A stretch of DNA of 64,000 nucleotides from contig NZ_CP071091.1 of NCBI RefSeq assembly GCF_017301635.1, positions 9,416,501 through 9,480,500 on the forward strand, given 5' to 3'. Position numbers and translations under genes: made by a program. The notes beneath the pieces were generated by a model. That model was not told the origin of the DNA, did not search any database, and saw only the letters and a list, made by a program, of their open reading frames with translations. Source of the DNA: Myxococcus landrumus (GTDB taxonomy: Bacteria; Myxococcota; Myxococcia; Myxococcales; Myxococcaceae). Positions 1-14,996 of the stretch are shown here, in pieces. The stretch's first letter is position 1, and every line of letters begins with the position of its first letter.

Positions 1-2
1 TG

Positions 3-575
3 GCCGCCGCCGATGAACGGCGAGGTGCCCGTCTCGCGGAGCACGGCATGACGCCGTTGTCCGTCGAGGAGGCCTTGTCCGCGATGGCCGTCACGCTCGC
101 GGAGAACCCCGTGGTTCGCGGCATCGCTCGCTTCGATGTGGAGCGCTGGACGGACCGCCATCCCTCCGTGGCGGGGTCGTCCCTGTTCCGTGCGCGAGGC
201 TCCAGCGCCGCCGACGCCGCGATGGACACCGCGCCGCGCAAGCTCCGGGAGGTGTTGCTCGCGATGGACCCTCCCGCGCGTTCCTCCGTGCTGGAGACCC
301 GTCTCAGGGAGATGGTGAGTGAGGTCAGCCGGCTGGAGCTTGAGCGCCTCGCCGCGACGGACTCCTTCGATGCGCTGGGCTTCGACTCCATCATGGTGAT
401 GGAGCTGCGCGACCAGCTCCAGGGCGAGCTCGGCGTGGGGCTGTCGCTCAAGAGCTTCGTGGACGGCCGCTCCATCGGACAGGTGGCCGCCGAGTTGCTG
501 GAGAAGCTCGCGGCCTCCAGCGTGATGGGCACGGGGGCCTCCGCTCGGACCGACTCGAAGCGGGTCCTGATATGA
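3..575 (+). CDS. Type I polyketide synthase, C-terminal end (KR tail and ACP), 5' truncated by window
   Basis: The reading frame is open to the left edge, so this is the 3' end of a larger PKS gene; the first internal ATG at 48 is not a credible start. Roughly the first 55 visible residues look like the end of a ketoreductase domain (a tail with PLSVEEAL, then FDVERW). They are followed by an acyl carrier protein with the motif LGFDSIMVMEL, whose phosphopantetheine serine codon is at 387-389. The ACP would carry the growing acyl chain as a thioester to the next protein. The stop overlaps the next gene's start by four bases (ATGA), so translation is probably coupled. What the rest of the module contains cannot be seen. 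Family and domain assignment are secure; substrate is unknown. Confidence 0.9.
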   Translation, partial: AAADERRGARLAEHGMTPLSVEEALSAMAVTLAENPVVRGIARFDVERWTDRHPSVAGSSLFRARGSSAADAAMDTAPRKLREVLLAMDPPARSSVLETRLREMVSEVSRLELERLAATDSFDALGFDSIMVMELRDQLQGELGVGLSLKSFVDGRSIGQVAAELLEKLAASSVMGTGASARTDSKRVLI

Positions 576-3500
576 GGCTGGACGAGCTCCTTCAGGCGTT
601 GGCCGGACACGGCATCACGCTGAACGTGGAGGGCGAGCACCTGGCCGTCGACGCGCCCGACGGAGCGATTCCCGAGGCGCTGCGCGAACAGCTCGTGGAG
701 CACAAGGCGGCGCTGCTGGCGCTCCTGGCCGAGCAGCATGAGGCTCGGGCCGAGGTCGTGGCCCGACCCGAGGAGCGGCACCTGCCGTTCCCCATGACGG
801 AGCTTCAGCAGGCGTACAGCGTGGGCCGGCAGGCCGAGCTGGAGATGAACGCGTCGATGCACGCGTACAACGAGCTCGACTGCCGCGCGCTCGACCTGGC
901 GCGCTTCGAGGAGGCGTGGAACCAGGTCGTGGCCCGCCACGAGATGCTGCGCGCCGTGGAGGCTCCGGGCTTCCAGCAGCGGATACTGCCCTCGGTTCCG
1001 CGCTATCAGCTCCCCATCGAAGACCTGCGCGGACGGGGCCCCGAGGAGACCGAGGCCCGGCTCGCCGCCATTCGCGAGCGGTTGTCGCAGCAGGTGCTCC
1101 CGCTGGACCAGTGGCCCTTGTTCGAGCTGCGCGCGTGTCTGCTCGACGGCGGACGCGTGCGCCTCTTCATGAGCGTCGATGGGACCTTCATCGACGGGTA
1201 CAGCTTCCAGATTCTCTACCGGGAGCTGGTGCACTTCTACCGGCACCCGGAGACTCCGCCTTCTCCCGCGTCCCTCTCGCTGTCGTATCGGGACTACTCG
1301 CTGGCGGTGCACCACACGCGAGGGGCTCGGCATGCCCGTTCGCTCGAGTACTGGCGTTCGCGCCTTCCCCAGTTGCCTCCCGCGCCGGACCTTCCGCTGG
1401 AGAGGGACCCTCGCTCCCTGCGGCGTCCTCGCTTCCGCCGCTGGTTCGCGCGCGTGGATGCGGAGGTATGGCAGCGGCTCAAGCAGAAGGGCCGGGCGCG
1501 CCGGCTGACGGAGCCCGAGCTGCTCCTGGCCGTGTACGCGGAGGTCATCGCCCGCTGGAGCCGAAGCCCTCGCTTCACGCTCAACGTCCCGCACTTCAAC
1601 CGGCTGCCCGTCCACCCACAGGTCAACGACATCATCGGGACCTTCGCCAGCTTCACGTTGGTGGAGGTGGACCACCGGCCGGAGCGCGCCTTCATCGAGC
1701 GGGCGCTCGCGATTCGCGACCAGCTCCTCCTCGCGCTCGAGCACCGGGAGGTGAGCGGCGTCGAGCTGCTGCGCGAGCTGTTCCGGGCCCAGGGCCGAAT
1801 CTCTGGCGCCATCATGCCCGTGGTGATGACGAGCTTCGCCTCCCACTCGCGGAGCCGGGACTCTCACTGGGTGGACTTCCTCGCGGAGTCGTTCGGTGAG
1901 CTCGTCGAGGCGCTCACGCAGACGCCGCAGGTGTGGATCGACCTCCAGATTGTCTACCAGCGCGGCGGCGTCTTCCTGAACTGGGACGTGGCGGAGGAGC
2001 TGTTTCCGCCCGGGATGATGGAGGACATGTTCGACGCCTTCCACGGGCTGCTCCTCCGGTTGGCGGAGGACGACGCGCTGTGGGAGCGCTCGGACCTGGG
2101 GCTCCTGCCCGTGCGCCAGCGCGAGCTGCTGGCCCGCGTCAACGACACGGCCCGTCCGCTGAGCGGCGAGCTGCTCCACTCGGGCTTCTACCGGAACGCC
2201 GCCGCACGTCCGGAGGCGGTGGCGCTGGTCTCCACGGGACTCTCGCTGAGCTACGGCGAGCTGGCCCGGCGCGCGAACCGCTTGGGGCATGCGCTGCGCG
2301 AGAAGGGCGCTGTTCCGAATCGCGTGGTCGCGGTGGTGATGGAGAAGGGCTGGGAGCAGGTCGTCGCGGTGCTCGGCATCTTGAGCTCTGGCGCGGCCTA
2401 CCTTCCTGTCGACGCGGGCCTGCCCGTGGAACGCCGCGCGTTCATGCTGCGCAACGCGGGCGCCGAGCTGGTGGTGACCCAGCCGAAGTTCGCGGGGGAC
2501 TCGTGGGCGGAGCAGGCCCAGGTGCTCGTGCTCTCTCCCGAGTCCTTCAGCGAGTACCCCGACACGCCACTGTCCCCGGTGCAGAAGCCCGAGGACCTCG
2601 CGCACATCCTCTACACGTCCGGCTCCACGGGCCAACCCAACGGGGCCATGCTCACGCACGCGGGGATGGTCAACGCCATCGAGTGGACGAACGGGCGCTT
2701 TGGCATCGGACCGGATGACCGGCTCATCGCCCTGAGCGCGCTCCACCACGACTTCTCCGTCTACGACCTCTTCGGCACGCTGGGCGCGGGAGCGACGGTG
2801 GTGATGCCGGAGGCCTCGCGGCGCAAGGACCCCTCGCACTGGGTCGAGCTGATGGCGCGTCACGGCGTCACGCTCTGGAGCACCGTGCCGGCGATGATGG
2901 AGATGCTGATGACGTACCTCGAAGGAGGGGACGTCCGGCTCTCGTGTCCGCTGCGCCTGGTGATGCTGGGCGGAGACTGGATTCCCGTCACGCTTCCGGG
3001 ACGACTGCGCGAGCGCTTCGCCGGTGTGAAGGTGGTGAGCGTCGGCGGACCGACGGAGACGTCGCTGTGGAACATCACCCACCCCGTCGAGGAGTCGGAC
3101 GGACGCCGTCGCAGCATCCCCTACGGAAAGCCCATCGCGAACACCCGGTACTACGTGCTGGACGAGCGGTTGGAGGAGCGGCCCCTCTGGGTGCCCGGCG
3201 AGATGTGCTGCGCGGGCATCGGCGTGGCTCAGGGCTACATCGGCGCGGGGGCGGGCTCCGCGAAGTTCACCGTCCACCCTCGCACGGGTGAGCGCCTCTA
3301 TCGCACGGGAGACCTGGGGCGCTATCTGCCCGATGGGACCCTCGAGTTCCTTGGCCGCGTCGACTTCCAGCTCTCCATCCGGGGACAGCGCATCGAGCCC
3401 GGAGAGATTGAAGCGGCCCTGTTGCAGGAGCCGAGCATCCGCGCCTCCGTGGTCGGTGCCGTCGGCGAGCACCATGAGAAGCGGCTCGTCGCCTATGTCG

Positions 3501-6500
3501 TCCTCGCGGAGGGGACGCGGGAGCTGAACACGCAGCGTGTCCGCGACTTCCTCTTGCGCAAGCTGCCCGAGCACATGGTGCCGGCGACGTATGTCGTCCT
3601 GGAGGCACTGCCGCTGACCCGCAATGCCAAGGTGGACCGCCGGGCCTTGCCTCATCCGGATGCGGTGCCCCAGACGAAGAACGCGATGGGGCCCACCGTG
3701 CCTCCGGGGGGCCTTGGCGAGACGCGTGCGCTCCAGGAGACGCTGGCGAAGGCCGTGAGTGCGGTGCTCGGCGTGCCGGAGGTGCATCCGGAGCGCAACT
3801 TCTTCGAGCTCGGCGCGAACTCCGTGCACCTCATCCAGCTCCATCTGCGCATCAAGCAGGAGCTGGGACTTTCCCTGCCCATCGTCGACTTGTTCGGGAA
3901 CCCGACCGTCCGCGCGCTCGCGGTGCGGCTGGGCGCCACCCTGGGGGCTTCGAACGTCGCGGCGAAGTCCAGGCCAGCGGTCGACGTGGCGCTCACGCCG
4001 GGAGCGGGAGACATCGCCGTCATCGGGATGAGCGGGCGTTTCCCCGGTGCGGCGACGCTCGATGCGTTCTGGAGCAATCTGGTGGGAGGCGTCGAGTCCG
4101 TCGCCCGCTACACGGATGACGAGCTGCTGGCCGCGGGCGTGAGCGCCGCCGCGTTCAAGAGTCCTCGCTACGTCCGCGCCTCCGCGGCGATGGAGGGCAT
4201 CGACGCGTTCGATGCCGACTTCTTCGCGCTCACCCCTCGCGAGGCCCGCGCGCTGGACCCTCAACAGCGGGTGTTCCTGGAGTGTGCGTGGGAGGCGCTC
4301 GAACACGCGGGCTATCCGCCCAACGCGTGTGATGCCCTCGTCGGCGTCTATGCCGGCAAGAGCGTCAGCCACTACCGCTACCCCTACCCGGACCTGACGC
4401 GGCCCATCCACTTCTTCCAGGACCTCATGTCCCAGGACAAGGACTTCCTGGCGACGCAGACGTCCTACAAGCTCGACCTGCGCGGGCCGAGCGTGAATGT
4501 CCAGACGGCGTGTTCGACGTCGCTCGTCTCCGTGTCGATGGCCTGTGATGCGCTGCTCAACGGCGGCTGCGACATGGCGCTGGCGGGCGGAGTCGCCATC
4601 AAGGTCCCCCACCGCGTGGGCTATCTCTTCGAGGAGGGCAGCATCTTCTCGGGCGACGGCCACTGTCGTCCGTTCGATGCCCGCGCCAATGGCACCCTGC
4701 CTGGCAGCGGCGCGGGCGTCGTGGTCCTCAAGCGCTTGAGCCAGGCGCGCGCGGACGGGGACCGCGTCCTCGCGGTCATCAAGGGCTGGGCCATCAACAA
4801 CGACGGGCACCGCAAGGTCGGCTTCATGGCCCCTGGTGTCGAGGGCCAGTGTGATGTCGTCCGGCGTGCGCATCAGCGCGCGGGCGTCGACCCTCGGACC
4901 ATCTCCTACGTCGAGGCACATGGGACGGGAACCGCGATGGGCGACCCCATCGAAATCGCCGCGCTGACCCAGGCGTTCGGTGGGCAGGCGATGGCCCGGT
5001 CCTGCGGGCTGGGCTCGGTGAAGAGCAACATCGGCCATCTGGACAGCGCGGCGGGAATCGCCGGGCTCATCAAGGTCGTGCTGTCGCTTCAGCACCGCAC
5101 CCTGGCTCCCTCGCTGCACTTCGAGCGGCCGAACCCTCGCATCGACTTCGAGCAGGGCCCGTTCTACGTGGTCGACTCGCTGAGGCCCTGGGAGGTGGAG
5201 GGCGGTCCGCGCCGCGCGGGGGTCAGCTCCTTTGGCATCGGCGGCACCAATGCCCATGTCGTGTTGGAAGAGGCTCCCGCGCCGCGGGAGGTGGAGGCCG
5301 TCGCGGAACAGCGGGACCGCTCCCGACATGTCCTGACGCTCTCGGCCCGGAGCGACGCGGCGCTGCGGCAGCTCGCGAGCCGATACCAGGGGCTGTTGGA
5401 GAACACGGACGCGCCGCTCGCGGACGTGTGCTTCTCCGCGAACACGGGCCGCGCGGCCTTCGACCATCGGCTCGCCCTGGTGGCCGGGGAACGCGGCGCG
5501 ATGGCCGCGTTGCTCGGTGCCGCGGCGCGAAAGGAGGAGCACCCCGGAGTAGTGCACGGCGTGCTCGCCCCGAAGCAGTCGCCGAAGGTCGCGTTCCTCT
5601 TCTCCGGACAGGGCTCGCAGTACGTCGGGGCTGCTCGCGAGCTCTACCTGTCGCATCCGGGGTTCCGGCGCCGCCTCGACTCGTTCGACGTGCTGCTGCG
5701 AGCGGCCTGGGGACAGACCCTTCAGTCGGTCCTCTACCCGGAGCCGGGACAGGACTCGCCCATCGACCAGTTCGACTTCGCCCAGCCGCTGCTCTTCGCG
5801 CTGGAGTACGCGCTGGCGGAGCTGTGGATGTCCTGGGGTGTCCAGCCGGATGTCCTGCTCGGGCACAGCACGGGGGAGCTGGCGGCGGCGTGTCTCGCGG
5901 GCGTGTTCAGCGTCGAGGACGGGCTGAAGCTGGCGATTCATCGCGGCCGGCTGGTGCACCAGCTCCCGCAGGGCGAGAACCTCGCGGTCACCGCGGGGGA
6001 GGCGGAGGTTCGTGACGTCCTCGCGGCGGGCGGCTGGCGCTGCTCCATCGCGGCCTTCAACGGCCCGGACAACGTGGTCATCTCCGGCCTGCCAGATGAA
6101 ATGCGCGAGGTGGCCGAGGCCCTGGCGTCGAAGGGCCACAAGGTGCGGCGGCTGAACATTCCTCGCGCGGCGCACTCGGTCATCGTCGAGTCGGTGCTAC
6201 CGGAGTTCAGGGCCATCGCGGAGACCCTCACCTACGCACGGCCCGCGCTCCCCATGGTCTCGGGGATGACCGGCGAGCCCATCACCGACGCCATCGCCAC
6301 GCCGGACTACTGGTGCAGCCAGCTCCGCAATCCGGTGCGCTTCGCGAACGGAGTGGAGCGCCTGTATCGCGATGGGGCGAGGGTGTTCGTCGAGATAGGC
6401 CCCAAGGCCACGCTGCTCGGCATGGCGGCGCGGAGCCTCCCGGAGGGCGAGTGTGCGTGGCTGCCCAGCCTGCGTCCCGATGACGGAGGCTGGCAGCAGA

Positions 6501-9463
6501 TGTTGGAGAGCCTGTCGGCCCTGTACACGCGAGGTGTCCGTGTGGACTGGTCGGCCTTCGACGCGGGCTTCTCCCGGCGCAAGGTCGTGCTCCCCACCTA
6601 TCCCTTCCAGCGTCAGCGCTACTGGGAAGAGGGGGCCGGATTGCAGCAGCCGCAGGGGGCTCGGACCTCTCGCGAGGAGCATCCGCTGCTGGGGGCTCGC
6701 GTGCCGTTGGCGGTGCTGGGCGCGGATGCGCTGCTGTTCGAGGCGACGCTGGGCCCCTTGATGCAGGAGTTCCTGGGTCAGCATCGCGTCTTCGGGACCC
6801 CGACGCTGCCCGCCACCGCGTTCGTCGAGATGGCCCTGGCCGGAGGCTCCCGGCTGCTCGGGACGAAGGCGTTGCGGCTGGCGAGCCTGTCCCTGCTCGC
6901 GGCGATGACGTTCCCCCAGGACTCCCGACGCCGGGTGCAGTGCGCGGTGAACAAGGGCGAGGCGGGCTTGGCGACGGTGCGCATCTTCAGCCGCGCCACC
7001 GGAGCATCCGAGGGCGATTGGGTCCTTCACGCGACCGGGACTCTTCATGCCTCGCACACGGATGTGAACGCCTCCATGGAGCAGGGCCAGGACGGCGTGC
7101 TCGCGAGGCTTCGCGAGGCTCCGCTCATCGAGGACCCCTATCGAAGGGCGCAGGAGTCCGGGGTCGACTTCGGCGCGGAGTTCCGAGGCATCACCGAGCT
7201 GCGCCAGCAGGGAGAGCACGTCCTGGCTCGCATCGAGCGGCCCGTCTCGCTCTCCCTGGAGGGCGATGAGGTGTACTCCGCGCATCCGGCGCTGCTGGAT
7301 GCCTGCCTCCAGGTCGTCGGCGGTGCCTACCCGGACCCGAGTGCGTCCGAGCTCTATGTCCCGACGGGCATCGAGAGCCTCTCGCTATTCGGAGGACTCG
7401 ACGCGCGGATGTGGAGCCACGCGGTGGTTCGGCCCGTGGACGAGACGCGGAAGCGCTTGCGCGCGGATGTCAGCGTCTTCGGCGAGGACGGGCGGCTGTG
7501 TGCTCGGGTCCTCGGGTTGGAGCTTCAGCGGACGAGCCGCGAGGCCTTGAGCCCTGCGGCATCGTTGGACGGTCAGCTCTATGTGCGCCGGTGGGAGCCC
7601 CTCGCGCTCGATGTCCCGACGAGCGCGGCGGCGAGTGGACCGTGCCTGATTCTCGCGGACCAGGCCGGGCTGGGGCGCAAGCTCGCACAGGCGCTCGAGC
7701 GCGATGGGCGGACCTGCTTGTTGGCGTTCCGTGGGCAGACCCTCCGCACGTTCGATGAGCAGTGCTTCGAGTTGCCTGGAGAACCCGAGGCGCTCGGGGA
7801 CGCGCTGCGGACCTTGCCTCTCCCGGCTTCGCTGTCGGACGTCATCCTGCTGTGGGGGCTCGACGGCGCGGACTCCGAGGACCTGGATGGCGACGGCCTC
7901 GATGGGGGTGCACATCGCGGATGCGGGAGTGGCCTGGGGCTGCTGCGCTACCTCATCGACCGTGGGTACTCCCAGGCTGTGTGGCTCATCACCCGGGGCG
8001 CGCAGGCCGTGGACTCCGGGCAGCCTCTTCCTGGCATCGCACAGTCGCTGCTCTGGGGAATGGCCCGGCCTCTCGCCATCGAGTCCTCCGAGCTCGATGT
8101 CCGGTGTGTCGACCTGGATCCTCGCGGTGCGGTGAGCGCGCAGGTGGAGGCACTCGCGCGCGAGCTTCGCGGTCGCTCTGCGACGGCCGACAACCAGGTG
8201 GCCTTCCGTGGCGGCCGCTTCGTCGCGCGGCTCCAGCGAGTCGAGTCGCGTGAGGTGGTGACGGAGTCCTCGCGAGATACGGGGCCTCTCCGGTCGGACC
8301 GGAGCTATCTCGTGGTGGGCGGGCTCGGGCGGCTGGGACTGCTGACGGCGGAGTTCCTCGTGCACCGAGGGGCGCGAAGCCTCGTGTTGACGGGGCGTGG
8401 CTCCGTGGGCCCGGAGGCGGACGGACGACTGGAGCGCCTGCGTGCGCGGGGCGTGCGCGTCGAGTACCGGCAGGTGGATATCGCCGACGAGGCGGCGCTC
8501 GCGACACTGCTCCAGTTCATCGCCGATGACCTCGCGCCCTTGGCGGGCGTGTTCCACTCGGCGGGCGTGCTCGATGACGGGGTCCTGCGTCAGCAGACCT
8601 GGGCCCGCTTCGAGCGCGTGCTGCGGCCCAAGGTGCGGGGCGCCTGGAACCTGCACCGGCTGACCTCGGGGCTCGCGCTGGACCACTTCGTGTTGTTCTC
8701 GTCGGTGGCCTCGCTGGTCGGGTCCGCTGGACAGGCGAACCACTGCGCGGCGACGGCGTTCGAGGATGCCCTGGCGCATCACCGCCGCGCGCTTGGCCTG
8801 CCGGGCTTGAGCATCAACTGGGGTGTGTGGGCAGGCGAGGCCGGCGCACGCGTGGAGGTCAGCGAGCAGTCCCACACGCCGGGATGGGGGCTCCTCCCCG
8901 TACAGCAGGGGCTCCGCGCGCTCGAGGTTCTGCTCACCAGTCCTGTCGCGCAGGTGGGCGTCGCGGAGATTGACTGGGCGGTGTTCGGGGGTGGCCGGAC
9001 CGCGCCGTACGACGCCGGGCTTCGCGCGGCCGCGCGAGGACAGCCCGAGGGCCGTGCGCGCTTCCTGGAGACGCTCTCGGAGTCGCCCGTGCCGCAGCGT
9101 CGGAAGCTGCTGATGAACTACCTGCGCGAGCAGGTGGCCTGGATTCGCGGCGCGGCCTCCGGTGCTTCCATCGACCCAGCGCAGGGCTTCAACGAGATGG
9201 GCATCGACTCGCTGGCGGCGTTGCAGCTCAAGAACCGGCTCCAGAGCGCCTTCGGCCTCTCGCTGCCCGCCACGCTCGTCTTCAACTACCCCACCACCGA
9301 GAAGCTCGCGGAGCAGCTCGCCGCCGCGTTCATTCCCTTGGAGTTCGCGTCGCCCACCGTCACCGGTCCACGGGAGCAGGACCCGGGCACGCACGCACTG
9401 GAGGACCTGTCCGACGCCCACCTCGCCCACATGCTCGAGGAGCAGCTCTCGAAGATGAACTAG
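572..9463 (+). CDS. Hybrid NRPS-PKS: docking-Cy-A-PCP-KS-AT-DH-KR-ACP
   Basis: Domains, by residue: TubC-like docking helix region 1-55; heterocyclisation domain about 70-520 with D203-x4-D208-x2-S211; adenylation about 523-1045; PCP (S1084); KS from 1147 (C1314 in a CSTSL context, typical of KSs that accept an aminoacyl chain); AT 1672-1990 (S1766); DH from 2036 (H2071); KR 2577-2770; ACP (S2880). It should condense and cyclise a Cys, Ser or Thr residue to an azoline, then add one polyketide unit. No oxidase domain is visible, so an azoline rather than an azole is expected from this protein alone. The hand-read pocket code (D727, F728, Y731, S770, M798, G800, V824, L832, W833, K1020) does not separate Cys from Thr. 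Oddities: P-loop PNG instead of PKG (N690), AT motif GHSTG with RAAHS, and a KR lacking Tyr and Asn (H2724, T2728). The last 20 residues are an acidic/helical docking tail. Confidence 0.93.
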   Translation: MRLDELLQALAGHGITLNVEGEHLAVDAPDGAIPEALREQLVEHKAALLALLAEQHEARAEVVARPEERHLPFPMTELQQAYSVGRQAELEMNASMHAYNELDCRALDLARFEEAWNQVVARHEMLRAVEAPGFQQRILPSVPRYQLPIEDLRGRGPEETEARLAAIRERLSQQVLPLDQWPLFELRACLLDGGRVRLFMSVDGTFIDGYSFQILYRELVHFYRHPETPPSPASLSLSYRDYSLAVHHTRGARHARSLEYWRSRLPQLPPAPDLPLERDPRSLRRPRFRRWFARVDAEVWQRLKQKGRARRLTEPELLLAVYAEVIARWSRSPRFTLNVPHFNRLPVHPQVNDIIGTFASFTLVEVDHRPERAFIERALAIRDQLLLALEHREVSGVELLRELFRAQGRISGAIMPVVMTSFASHSRSRDSHWVDFLAESFGELVEALTQTPQVWIDLQIVYQRGGVFLNWDVAEELFPPGMMEDMFDAFHGLLLRLAEDDALWERSDLGLLPVRQRELLARVNDTARPLSGELLHSGFYRNAAARPEAVALVSTGLSLSYGELARRANRLGHALREKGAVPNRVVAVVMEKGWEQVVAVLGILSSGAAYLPVDAGLPVERRAFMLRNAGAELVVTQPKFAGDSWAEQAQVLVLSPESFSEYPDTPLSPVQKPEDLAHILYTSGSTGQPNGAMLTHAGMVNAIEWTNGRFGIGPDDRLIALSALHHDFSVYDLFGTLGAGATVVMPEASRRKDPSHWVELMARHGVTLWSTVPAMMEMLMTYLEGGDVRLSCPLRLVMLGGDWIPVTLPGRLRERFAGVKVVSVGGPTETSLWNITHPVEESDGRRRSIPYGKPIANTRYYVLDERLEERPLWVPGEMCCAGIGVAQGYIGAGAGSAKFTVHPRTGERLYRTGDLGRYLPDGTLEFLGRVDFQLSIRGQRIEPGEIEAALLQEPSIRASVVGAVGEHHEKRLVAYVVLAEGTRELNTQRVRDFLLRKLPEHMVPATYVVLEALPLTRNAKVDRRALPHPDAVPQTKNAMGPTVPPGGLGETRALQETLAKAVSAVLGVPEVHPERNFFELGANSVHLIQLHLRIKQELGLSLPIVDLFGNPTVRALAVRLGATLGASNVAAKSRPAVDVALTPGAGDIAVIGMSGRFPGAATLDAFWSNLVGGVESVARYTDDELLAAGVSAAAFKSPRYVRASAAMEGIDAFDADFFALTPREARALDPQQRVFLECAWEALEHAGYPPNACDALVGVYAGKSVSHYRYPYPDLTRPIHFFQDLMSQDKDFLATQTSYKLDLRGPSVNVQTACSTSLVSVSMACDALLNGGCDMALAGGVAIKVPHRVGYLFEEGSIFSGDGHCRPFDARANGTLPGSGAGVVVLKRLSQARADGDRVLAVIKGWAINNDGHRKVGFMAPGVEGQCDVVRRAHQRAGVDPRTISYVEAHGTGTAMGDPIEIAALTQAFGGQAMARSCGLGSVKSNIGHLDSAAGIAGLIKVVLSLQHRTLAPSLHFERPNPRIDFEQGPFYVVDSLRPWEVEGGPRRAGVSSFGIGGTNAHVVLEEAPAPREVEAVAEQRDRSRHVLTLSARSDAALRQLASRYQGLLENTDAPLADVCFSANTGRAAFDHRLALVAGERGAMAALLGAAARKEEHPGVVHGVLAPKQSPKVAFLFSGQGSQYVGAARELYLSHPGFRRRLDSFDVLLRAAWGQTLQSVLYPEPGQDSPIDQFDFAQPLLFALEYALAELWMSWGVQPDVLLGHSTGELAAACLAGVFSVEDGLKLAIHRGRLVHQLPQGENLAVTAGEAEVRDVLAAGGWRCSIAAFNGPDNVVISGLPDEMREVAEALASKGHKVRRLNIPRAAHSVIVESVLPEFRAIAETLTYARPALPMVSGMTGEPITDAIATPDYWCSQLRNPVRFANGVERLYRDGARVFVEIGPKATLLGMAARSLPEGECAWLPSLRPDDGGWQQMLESLSALYTRGVRVDWSAFDAGFSRRKVVLPTYPFQRQRYWEEGAGLQQPQGARTSREEHPLLGARVPLAVLGADALLFEATLGPLMQEFLGQHRVFGTPTLPATAFVEMALAGGSRLLGTKALRLASLSLLAAMTFPQDSRRRVQCAVNKGEAGLATVRIFSRATGASEGDWVLHATGTLHASHTDVNASMEQGQDGVLARLREAPLIEDPYRRAQESGVDFGAEFRGITELRQQGEHVLARIERPVSLSLEGDEVYSAHPALLDACLQVVGGAYPDPSASELYVPTGIESLSLFGGLDARMWSHAVVRPVDETRKRLRADVSVFGEDGRLCARVLGLELQRTSREALSPAASLDGQLYVRRWEPLALDVPTSAAASGPCLILADQAGLGRKLAQALERDGRTCLLAFRGQTLRTFDEQCFELPGEPEALGDALRTLPLPASLSDVILLWGLDGADSEDLDGDGLDGGAHRGCGSGLGLLRYLIDRGYSQAVWLITRGAQAVDSGQPLPGIAQSLLWGMARPLAIESSELDVRCVDLDPRGAVSAQVEALARELRGRSATADNQVAFRGGRFVARLQRVESREVVTESSRDTGPLRSDRSYLVVGGLGRLGLLTAEFLVHRGARSLVLTGRGSVGPEADGRLERLRARGVRVEYRQVDIADEAALATLLQFIADDLAPLAGVFHSAGVLDDGVLRQQTWARFERVLRPKVRGAWNLHRLTSGLALDHFVLFSSVASLVGSAGQANHCAATAFEDALAHHRRALGLPGLSINWGVWAGEAGARVEVSEQSHTPGWGLLPVQQGLRALEVLLTSPVAQVGVAEIDWAVFGGGRTAPYDAGLRAAARGQPEGRARFLETLSESPVPQRRKLLMNYLREQVAWIRGAASGASIDPAQGFNEMGIDSLAALQLKNRLQSAFGLSLPATLVFNYPTTEKLAEQLAAAFIPLEFASPTVTGPREQDPGTHALEDLSDAHLAHMLEEQLSKMN

Positions 9464-9472
9464 GAGCCCGTC

Positions 9473-14989
<5,517 letters not shown>

Positions 14990-14996
14990 GGACCGG

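Noticed and set aside
7385..9430. Minus-strand open frame of 681 residues
   Set aside because: Shadow of the DH-KR-ACP part of the hybrid gene; no start signal or family features.
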